From the NCBI RefSeq assembly GCF_040869045.1, contig NW_027136979.1, forward strand, positions 124,001 to 188,000: a stretch of 64,000 nt of DNA, written 5' to 3'. A program made the translations under genes and the position numbers. Source of the DNA: Eurosta solidaginis. Lineage: Eukaryota > Arthropoda > Insecta > Diptera > Tephritidae. The notes beneath the pieces are model-generated. The model was not told the DNA's origin, ran no database searches, and saw nothing but the letters and a program-made list of their open reading frames with translations. Every line of letters begins with the position of its first letter. Position 1 is the first letter of the stretch. Below are positions 50,461 to 61,204 of this stretch, piece after piece.

Positions 50461-51580
50461 ATCTATTGAACCATGCAAGATAGAATCGATTTTGTTTTTG
50501 CAGATGATAGGCTTTTATGTGTATATTAATCCACAAGCTGACCCAAGGTTCTATCGTTAACGGTTCAATTTCTACGTCATACTGGGTGGGGTTAACCGAC
50601 TAAAAGGAATAAGTGTCCATATCTATTGAACCAAGCAAGACAGAATTGATTTTATTTCTGCAGATGGTAGGTTTTTATGTGTGTATTAATCCACAAGCTG
50701 ATTCAAGGTTCTATCGCTAACGGTTCAATTTCTACGTCATACTGGGTGGGGTTAACCGACTAAAAGGAATAAGTGTCCATATCTATTGAACCATGCAAGA
50801 TAGAATCGATTTTGTTTCTGCAGATGATAGGTTTTTATGTGTATATTAATCCACAAGCCGATACCAGGTTCTATCGCTAACGGTTCAATTTCTACGTCAT
50901 ACTGGGTGGGGTTAACCGACTAAAAGGAATAAGTGTCCATATCTATTGAACCATGCAAGATAGAATCGATTTTGTTTTTGCAGATGATAGGCTTTTATGT
51001 GTATATTAATCCACAAGCTGACCCAAGGTTCTATCGTTAACGGTTCAATTTCTACGTCATACTGGGTGGGGTTAACCGACTAAAAGGAATAAGTGTCCAT
51101 ATCTATTGAACCAAGCAAGACAGAATTGATTTTATTTCTGCGGATGGTAGGTTTTTATGTGTGTATTAATCCGCAAGCTGATTCAAGGTTCTATCGCTAA
51201 CGGTTCAATTTCTACGTCATACTGGGTGGGGTTAACCGACTAAAAGGAATAAGTGTCCATATCTATTGAACCATGCAAGATAGAATCGATTTTGTTTTTG
51301 CAGATGATAGGTTTTTATGTGTATATTAATCCACAAGCCGATACCAGGTTCTATCGCTAACGGTTCAATTTCTACGTCATACTGGGTGGGGTTAACCGAC
51401 TAAAAGGAATAAGTGTCCATATCTATTGAACCATGCAAGATAGAATCGATTTTGTTTTTGCAGATGATAGGCTTTTATGTGTATATTAATCCACAAGCTG
51501 ACCCAAGGTTCTATCGTTAACGGTTCAATTTCTACGTCATACTGGGTGGGGTTAACCGACTAAAAGGAATAAGTGTCCAT
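50461..51580. repeat. 480-bp three-unit HOR, about 2.3 copies, L units only
   Basis: The sequence repeats at exactly 480 bp. The unit with gatgataggcttttatg and gctgacccaagg begins at 50461, 50941 and 51421, and gataccagg lies at about 50860 and 51340. The three types are ccatgc with gctgaccc, gacagaattg with gctgattc, and ccatgc with gataccagg. There is no S unit in this stretch. Confidence 0.87.
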
Positions 51581-52082
51581 ATCTATTGAATCATGCAAGA
51601 TAGAATCGATTCTGTTTTTGCAGATGATAGGCTTTTATGTGTATATTAATCCACAAACCGATCCCAGTTTCTATCGCTAACGGTTCAATTTCTACGTCAT
51701 ACTGGGTGGGGTTAACCGACTAAAAGGGATAAGTGTCCATATCTATTGAACCATGCAAGATAGAATCGATTTTGTTTTTGCAGATGATAGGTTTTTATGT
51801 GTATATTAATCCACAAGCTGATCCAAGGTTCTATCGCTAACGGTTCAATTTCTACGTCATACTGTGTGGGGTTAACCGACTAAAAGGGATAAGTGTCCAT
51901 ATCTATTGAACCAAGCAAAACAGATTCGATTTTATTTCTGCAGATGGTAGGTTTTTATGTGTGTATTAATCCACAAGCTGATCCAAGGTTCTATCGCTAA
52001 CGGTTCAATTTCTACGTCATAAAAGGGATAAGTGTCCACATCTATTGAACCAAGCAAAATAGAATCGATTTTATTTTTGCAG

Positions 52083-53170
52083 ATTATAGGTTTTTATGTG
52101 TATATTAATCCACAAGCTGATCCAAGGTTCTATCGCTAACGGTTCAATTTCTACGTCATACTGTGTGGGGTTAACCGACTAAAAGGGATAAGTGTCCATA
52201 TCTATTGAACCAAGCAAGGTAGAATCGATTTTGTTGTTGCAGATGGTAGGTTTTTATGTGTATATTAATCCACAAGCTGATCCAAGGTTCTATCGCTAAC
52301 GGTTCAATTTCTACGTTATACTGGGTGGGGTTAACCGACTAAAAGGGATAAGTGTCCATATCTATTGAACCAAGCAAGGTAGAATCGAACTTATTTTTGC
52401 ATATGGTAGGTTTTTATGTCTATATTAATCCACAAGCTGATCCAAGGTTCTATCGCTAACGGTTCAATTTCTACGTCATACTGTGTGGGGTTAACCGACT
52501 AAAAGGGATAAGTGTCCGTATCTATTGAACCAAGCAAGACAGAATCGATTTTATTTCTGCAGATGGTAGGTTTTTATGTGTGTATTAATCCACAAGCTGA
52601 TCCAAGGTTCTATCGCTAACGGTTCAATTTCTACGTCATAAAAGGGATAAGTGTCCACATCTATTGAACCAAGCAAAATAGAACCGATTTTATTTTTGCA
52701 GATTATAGGTTTTTATGTGTATATTAATCCACAAGCTGATCCAAGGTTCTATCGTTAACGGTTCAATTTCTACGTCATACTTTGTGGGGTTAACCGAATA
52801 AAAGGGATAAGTGTCCATATCTATTGAACCAAGCAAGACAGAATCGATTTTATTTCTGCAGATGGTAGGTTTTTTTGTGTGTATTAATCCACAAGCTGAT
52901 CCAAGGTTCTATCGCTAACGGTTCAATTTCTACGTCATAAAAGGGATAAGTGTCCACATCTATTGAACCAAGCAAAATAGAATCGATTTTATTTTTGCAG
53001 ATTATAGGTTTTTATGTGTATATTAATCCACAAGCTGATCCAAGGTTCTATCGCTAATGGTTCAATTTCTACGTTATACTGGGTGGGGTTAACCGACTAA
53101 AAGGGATAAGTGTCCATATCTATTGAATCAAGCAAGGTAGAATCGAACTTATTTTTGCAGATGGTAGGTT
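52083..53170. repeat. 1514-bp-offset HOR, copy A
   Basis: The rare variant gattttgttgttgcag lies at 52227 and 53741, an offset of 1514 bp. That equals 6 L + 4 S less two one-base deletions near 53565 and 53597. Following landmarks also match: tacgttatactggg, gaatcgaacttatttttgc with catatgg and atgtctatatt, gtgtccgtatc, gaataaaaggg, and taatggttcaa. Confidence 0.85.
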
Positions 53171-53596
53171 TTTATGTGTATATTAATCCACAAGCTGATC
53201 AAAGGTTCTATCGCTAACGGTTCAATTTCTACGTCATACTGTGTGGGGTTAACCGACTAAAAGGGATAAGTGTCCATATCTATTGAAACAAGCGAGATAG
53301 AATCGATTTTGTTTTTGCAGATGGTAGGTTTTTATGTGTATATTAATCCACAAGCTGATCCAAGGTTATATCGCTAACGGTTCAATTTCTACGTCATAAA
53401 AGGGATAAGTGCCCAAATCTATTGAATCAAGCAAAATAGAATCGATTTTATTTTTGCAGATTATAGGTTTTTATGTGTATATTAATCCACAAGCTGATCC
53501 AAGGTTCTATCGCTAACGGTTCAATTTCTACGTCATTAAAGGGATAAGTGTCTATATCTATTGAACAAACAAGATAGAATCGATTTTGTTTTTGCA

Positions 53597-54684
53597 GATA
53601 TAGGTTTTTATGTGTATATTAATCCACAAGCTGATCCAAGGTTCTATCGCTAACGGTTCAATTTCTACGTCATACTGTGTGGGGTTAACCGACTAAAAGG
53701 GATAAGTGTCCATATCTATTGAACCAAGCAAGGTAGAATCGATTTTGTTGTTGCAGATGGTAGGTTTTTATGTGTATATTAATCCACAAGCTGATCCAAG
53801 GTTCTATCGCTAACGGTTCAATTTCTACGTTATACTGGGTGGGGTTAACCGACTAAAAGGGATAAGTGTCCATATCTATTGAACCAAGCAAGGTAGAATC
53901 GAACTTATTTTTGCATATGGTAGGTTTTTATGTCTATATTAATCCACAAGCTGATCCAAGGTTCTATCGCTAACGGTTCAATTTCTACGTCATACTCTGT
54001 GGGGTTAACCGACTAAAAGGGATAAGTGTCCGTATCTATTGAACCAAGCAAGACAGAATCGATTTTATTTCTGCAGATGGTAGGTTTTTATGTGTGTATT
54101 AATCCACAAGCTGATCCAAGGTTCTATCGCTAACGGTTCAATTTCTACGTCATAAAAGGGATAAGTGTCCACATCTATTGAACCAAGCAAAATAGAATCG
54201 ATTTTATTTTTGCAGATTATAGGTTTTTATGTGTATATTAATCCACAAGCTGATCCAAGGTTCTATCGTTAACGGTTCAATTTCTACGTCATACTGTGTG
54301 GGGTTAACCGAATAAAAGGGATAAGTGTCCATATCTATTGAACCAAGCAAGACAGAATCGATTTTATTTCTGCAGATGGTAGGTTTTTATGTGTGTATTA
54401 ATCCACAAGCTGATCCAAGGTTCTATCGCTAACGGTTCAATTTCTACGTCATAAAAGGGATAAGTGTCCACATCTATTGAACCAAGCAAAATAGAATCGA
54501 TTTTATTTTTGCAGATTATAGGTTTTTATGTGTATATTAATCCACAAGCTGATCCAAGGTTCTATCGCTAATGGTTCAATTTCTACGTTATACTGGGTGG
54601 GGTTAACCGACTAAAAGGGATAAGTGTCCATATCTATTGAACCAAGCAAGGTAGAATCGAACTTATTTTTGCAGATGGTAGGAT
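53597..54684. repeat. 1514-bp-offset HOR, copy B
   Basis: This is the sister of 52083-53170. It has private changes such as catactctgtgg (about 53995) and, at the right edge, ggattgtatgtc (about 54682). Copy A instead carries aatagaaccg (about 52680), catactttgtgg (about 52779) and tttttttgtgtg (about 52871). Confidence 0.85.
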
Positions 54685-56021
54685 TGTATGTCTATATTAA
54701 TCCACAAGCTGATCCAAGGTTCTATCGCTAACGGTTCAATTTCTACGTCATACTGTGTGGGGTTAACCGACTAAAAGGGATAAGTGTCCATATCTATTGA
54801 ACCAAGCAAGACAGAATCGATTTTATTTCTGCAGATGGTAGGTTTTTATGTGTGTATTAATCCACAAGCTGATCCAAGGTTCTATCGCTAACGGTTCAAT
54901 TTCTACGTCATAAAAGGGATAAGTGTCCATATCTATTGAACCATGCAAGATAGAATCGATTTTGTTTTTGCAGATGATAGGTTTTTATGTGTATATTAAT
55001 CCACAAGCTGACCCAAGGTTCTATCGCTAACGGTTCAATTTCTACGTCATACTGGGTGGGGTTAAATGACTAAAAGGGATAAGTGTCCATATCTATTGAA
55101 CCAAGCAAGATAGAATCGATTTTGTTTTTGCATATGATAGGTTTTTATGTGTATATTAACCCACAAGCTGATCCAAGGTTCTATCGCTAACGGTTCAGTT
55201 TCTACGTCATACCGTGTGGGGTTAACCGACTAAAAGGGATAAGTGTCCATATCTATTGAACCAAGCAAGACAGAATCGATTTTATTTCTTAAAATGGTAG
55301 GTTTTTATGTGTGTATTAATCCACAAGCTGATCCAAGGTTCTATCGCTAACGGTTCAATTTCTACGTCATACTGGGTGGGGTTAACCGACTAAAAGGGAT
55401 AAGTGTCCATATCTATTGAACCATGCAAGATAGAATCGATTTTGTTTTTGCAGATGATAGGTTTTTATGTGTATATTAATCCACAAGCTGACCCAAGGTT
55501 CTATCGCTAACGGTTCAATTTCTACGTCATACTGGGTGGGGTTAACCGACTAAAAGGAATAAGTGTCCATATCTATTGAACCATGCAAGATAGAATCGAT
55601 TTTGTTTTTGCAGATGATAGGTTTTTATGTGTATATTAATCCACAAGCTGAGCCATGGTTCTATCGTTAACGGTTCAATTTCTACGTCATACTGTGTGGG
55701 GTTAACCGACTAAAAGGGATAAGTGTCCATATCTATTGAACCAAGCAAAACAGGATCGATTTTATTTCTGCAGTTGGTAGGTCTTTATGTGTGTATTAAT
55801 CCACAAGCTGATCCGAGGTTCTATCGCTAACGGTTCAATTTCTACGTCATACTGGGTGGGGTTAACCGACTAAAAGGAATAAGTGTCCATATCTATTGAA
55901 CCATGCAAGATAGAATCGATTCTGTTTTTGCAGATGATAGGTTTTTATGTGTATATTAATCCACAAGCCGATCCCAGGTTCTATCGCTAACGGTTCAATT
56001 TCTACGTCATACTGTGTGGGG

Positions 56022-57904
56022 TTAACCGACTAAAAGGGATAAGTGTCCATATCTATTGAACCAAGCAAGATAGGATCCATTTTGTTTTTGCAGGTGATAG
56101 GTTTTTATGTGTATATTAATCCACAAGCTGATCCAAGGTTCTATCGCTAACGGTTCAATTTCTACGTCATAAAAGGGATAAGTGTCCATATCTATTGAAC
56201 CAAGCAAGACAGAATTGATTTTATTTCTGCAGATGGTAGGTTTTTATGTGTGTATTAATCCACAAGCTGATTCAAGGTTCTATCGCTAACGGTTCAATTT
56301 CTACGTCATACTATGTGGGGTTAACCGACTAAAAGGGATAAGTGTCCATATCTATTGAACCAAGCAAGACAGAATCGATTTTATTTCTGCAGATGGTAGG
56401 TTTTTATGTGTGTATTAATCCACAAGCTGATCCGAGGTTCTATCGCTAACGGTTCAATTTCTACGTCATACTGGGTAGGGTTAACCAACTAAAAGGAATA
56501 AGTGTCCATATCTATTGAACCATGCAAGATAGAATCGATTTTGTTTTTGCAGATGATAGGTTTTTATGTGTATATTAATCCACAAGCTGACCCAAGGTTC
56601 TATCGTTAACGGTTCAATATCTACTTCATACTGTGTGGGGTTAACCGACTAAAAGGGATAAGTGTCCATATCTATTGAACCATGCAAGATAGAATCGATT
56701 TTGTTTTTGCAGGTGATAGGTTTTTATGTGTATATTAATCCACAAGCTGATCCAAGGTTCTATCGCTAACGGTTCAATTTCTACGTCATAAAAGGGATAA
56801 GTGTCCATATCTATTGAACCAAGCAAGACAGAATTGATTTTATTTCTGCAGATGGTAGGTTTTTATGTGTGTATTAATCCACAAGCTGATTCAAGGTTCT
56901 ATCGCTAACGGTTCAATTTACACGTCATACTGGGTGGGGTTAACCGACTAAAAGGAATAAGTGTCCATATCTATTGAACCATGCAAGATAGAATCGAGTT
57001 TGTTTTTGCAGATGATAGGTTTTTATGTGTATATTAATCCACAAGCTGACCCAAGGTTCTATCGTTAACGGTTCAATTTCTACGTCATACTGGGTGGGGT
57101 TAACCGACTAAAAGGAATAAGTGTCCATATCTATTGAACCATGCAAGATAGAATCGATTCTGTTTTTGCAGATGATAGGCTTTTATGTGTATATTAATCC
57201 ACAAACTGATCCCAGGTTCTATCGCTAACGGTTCAATTTCTACGTCATACTGGGTGGGGTTAACCGACTAAAAGGGATAAGTGTCCATATCTATTGAACC
57301 ATGCAAGATAGAATCGATTTTGTTTTTGCAGATGATAGGTTTTTATGTGTATATTAATCCACAAGCTGATCCAAGGTTCTATCGCTAACAGTTCAATTTC
57401 TACGTCATAAAAAGGATAAGTGTCCATATCTATTGAACCAAGCAAGACAGAATTGATTTTATTTCTGCAGATGGTAGGTTTTTATGTGTGTATTAATCCA
57501 CAAGCTGATTCAAGGTTCTATCGCTAACGGTTCAATTTCTACGTCATACTGGGTGGGGTTAACCGACTAAAAGGAATAAGTGTCCATATCTATTGAACCA
57601 TGCAAGAGAGAATCGATTTTGTTTTTGCAGATGATAGGTTTTTATGTGTATATTAATCCACAAGCCGATCCCAGGTTCTATCGCTAACGGTTCAATTTCT
57701 ACGTCATACTGGGAGGGGTTAACCGACTAAAAGGGATAAGTGTCCATATCTATTGAACCATGCAAGATAGAATAGATTTTGTTTTTGCAGATGATAGGTT
57801 TTTATGTGTGTATTAATCCACAAGCTGATCCAAGGTTCTATCGCTAACGGTTCAATTTCTACGTCATAAAAGGGATAAGTGTCCATATCTATTGAACCAA
57901 GCAA
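56022..57904. repeat. 619-bp and 459-bp spaced HOR segment
   Basis: Equivalent L-plus-S positions recur at 56022, 56641, 57260 and 57719, giving spacings of 619, 619 and 459 bp. These equal 3 L + 1 S and 2 L + 1 S. In each, an L unit is followed by an S linker with ccatat and then gcaagacagaattg. The units between vary (aggatccatttt, gatccgagg, gatcccagg), so this is a loose HOR rather than exact copies. Confidence 0.75.
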
Positions 57905-58466
57905 GACAGAATTGATTTTATTTCTGCAGATGGTAGGTTTTTATGTGTGTATTAATCCACAAGCTGATTCAAGGTTCTATCGCTAACGGTTCAATTTCTA
58001 CGTCATACTGTGTGGGGTTAACCGACTAAAAGGGATAAGTGTCCATATCTATTGAACCAAGCAAGATAGAATCCATTTTGTTTTTGCAGGTGATAGGTTT
58101 TTATGTGTATATTGATCCACAAGCTGATCCAAGGTTCTATCGCTAACGGTTCAATTTCTACGTCATACTGGGTGGGGTTAACCGACTAATAGGGATAAGT
58201 GCCTATATCTATTGAACCAAGCAAGGTAGAATCGAATTTATTTTTGCAGATGGTAGGTTTTTATGAGCATATTAATCCACAATCTGACCCAAGGTTCTAT
58301 CGTTAGCGGTTCAATTTCTACGTCATAAAAGGGATAAGTGTCCATATCTATTGAACCAAGCAAAATAGAATCGATTTTATTTTTGCAGATTATAGGTTTT
58401 TATGTGTATATTAATCCACAAGCTGATCCAAGGTTCTATCGCAACGGTTCAATTTCTACGTCATAT

Positions 58467-59510
58467 TGGGTGGGGTTAACCGACTAAAAGGAATAAGTGT
58501 CCATATCTATTGAACCATGCAAGATAGAATCGATTTTGTTTTTGCAGATGATAGGTTTTTATGTGTATATTAATCCACAAGCCGATCCAAGGTTCTATCG
58601 CTAACGGTTCAATTTCTACGTCATAAAAGGTATAAATGTCCATATCTATTGAACCAAGCAAGACAGAATTGATTTTAATTCTGCAGATGGTAGGTTTTTA
58701 TGTGTGTATTAATCCACAAGCTGATTCAAGATTCTATCGCTAACGGTTCAATTTCTACGTCATACTGTGTGGGGTTAACCGACTAAAAGGGATAAGTGTC
58801 CATATCTATTGAACCAAGCAAGATAGGATCCATTTTGTTTTTGCAGGTGATAGGTTTTTATGTGTGTATTAATCCACAAGCTGGTCCGAGGTTCTATCGC
58901 TAACGGTTCAATTTCTACGTCATACTGGGTGGGGTTAACCGACTAAAAGGAATAAGTGTCCATATCTATTGAACCATGCAAGATAGAATCGATTTTGTTT
59001 TTGCAGATGATAGGTTTTTATGTGTATATTAATCCACAGGCTGATCCAAGGTTCTATCGCTAACGGTTCAATTTCTACGTCATAAAAGGTATAAATGTCC
59101 ATATCTATTGAACCAAGCAAGACAGAATTGATTTTATTTCTGCAGATGGTAGGTTTTTATGTGTGTATTAATCCACAAGCTGATTCAAGATTCTATCGCT
59201 AACGGTTCAATTTCTACGTCATACTGTGTGGGGTTAACCGACTAAAAGGGATAAGTGTCCATATCTATTGAACCAAGCAAGATAGGATCCATTTTGTTTT
59301 TGCAGGTGATAGGTTTTTATGTGTGTATTAATCCACAAGCTGATCCGAGGTTCTATCGCTAACGGTTCAATTTCTACGTCATACTGGGTGGGGTTAACCG
59401 ACTAAAAGGAATAAGTGTCCATATCTATTGAACCATGCAAGATAGAATCGATTTTGTTTTTGCAGATGATAGGTTTTTATGTGTATATTAATCCACAAGC
59501 TGATCCAAGG
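58467..59510. repeat. 459-bp three-unit HOR (2 L + 1 S), about 2.3 copies
   Basis: Landmarks repeat at 459 bp. The S linker ataaaaggtataaatg is at about 58624 and 59083. The unit with cagaattg and gattcaagattct, and the unit with aggatccattttg and gcaggtgatagg, follow in both. The linker variant ggtataaatg is private to this HOR and its later copies at about 61783 and 63362. Confidence 0.85.
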
Positions 59511-60095
59511 TTCTATCGTTAACGGTTCAATTTCTACGTCATACTGTGTGGGGTTAACCGACTAAAAGGGATAAGTGTCCATATCTATTGAACCATGCAA
59601 GATAGAATCGATTTTGTTTTTGCAGGTGATAGGTTTTTATGCGTATATTAATCCACAAGCTGATCCAAGGTTCTATCGCTAAAGGTTCAATTTCTACGTC
59701 ATACTGGGTGGGGTTAACCGACTAAAAGGAAGAAGTGTCCATATCTATTGAACCATGCAAGATAGAATCGATTCTGTTTTTGCAGATGATAGGTTTTTAT
59801 GTGTATATTAATCCACAAGCCGATCCCAGGTTCTATCGCTAACGGTTCAATTTCTACGTCATACTGGGTGGGGTTAACCGACTAAAAGGGATAAGTGTCC
59901 ATATCTATTGAACCATGCAAGATAGAATCGATTTTGTTTTTGCAGGTGATAGGTTTTTATGTGTGTATTAATCCACAAGCTGATCCGAGGTTCTATCGCT
60001 AACGGTTCAATTTCTACGTCATACTGGGTGGGGTTAACCGACTAAAAGGAATAAGTGTCCATATCTATTGAACCATGCAAGATAGAATCGATTTT
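58857..60095. repeat. 2699-bp-offset segment, first copy
   Basis: This segment matches 61556-62794 at an offset of 2699 bp. It contains ggtataaatg, gattcaagatt, aggatccattttg, tttatgcgtatatt with cgctaaagg, aaaggaagaagtg, gatcccagg and gatccgagg. The first copy has tttatgcgtat (59636) where the later copies have tttatacgtat (62335 and 63914), which dates the later copying. Confidence 0.83.
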
Positions 60096-61204
60096 GTTTT
60101 TGCAGATGATAGGTTTTTATGTGTATATTAATCCACAAGCTGAGCCAAGGTTCTATCGTTAACGGTTCAATTTCTACGTCATACTGTGTGGGGTTAACCG
60201 ACTAAAAGGGATAAGTGTCCATATCTATTGAACCATGCAAGATAAAATCGATTTTGTTTTTGCAGGTGATAGGTTTTTATGTGTATATTAATCCACAAGC
60301 TGATTCAAGGTTCTATCGCTAACGGTTCAATTTCTACGTCATACTGTGTGGGGTTAACCGACTAAAAGGGATAAGTGTCCATATCTATTGAACCAAGCAA
60401 AACAGAATCGATTTTATTTCTGCAGATGGTAGGTCCTTATGTGTGTATTAATCCACAAGCTGATCCGAGGTTCTATCGCTAACGGTTCAATTTCTACGTC
60501 ATACTGGGTGGGGTTAACCGACTAAAAGGAATAAGTGTCCATATCTATTGAACCATGCAAGATAGAATCGATTCTGTTTTTGCAGATGATAGGTTTTTAT
60601 GTATATATTAATCCACAAGCCGATCCCAGGTTCTATCGCTAACGGTTCAATTTCTACGTCATACTGTGTGGGGTTAACCGACTAAAAGGGATAAGTGTCC
60701 ATATCTATTGAACCAAGCAAGATAGGATCCATTTTGTTTTTGCAGGTGATAGGTTTTTATGTGTGTATTAATCCACAAGCTGATCCGAGGTTCTATCGCT
60801 AACGGTTCAATTTCTACGTCATACTGGGTGGGGTTAACCGACTAAAAGGGATAAGTGTCCATATCTATTGAACCATGCAAGATAGAATCGATTTTGTTTT
60901 TGCAGATGATAGGTTTTTATGTGTATATTAATCCACAAGCTGATCCAAGGTTCTATCGTTAACGGTTCAATTTCTACGTCATACTGTGTGGGGTTAACCG
61001 ACTAAAAGGGATAAGTGTCCATATCTATTGAACCATGCAAGATAGAATCGATTTTGTTTTTGCAGGTGATAGGTTTTTATGTGTATATTAATCCACAAGC
61101 TGATCCAAGGTTCTATCGTTAGCGGTTCAATTTCTACGTCATACTGTGTGGGGTTAACCGACTAAAAGGGATAAGTGTCCATATCTATTGAACCAAGCAA
61201 AACA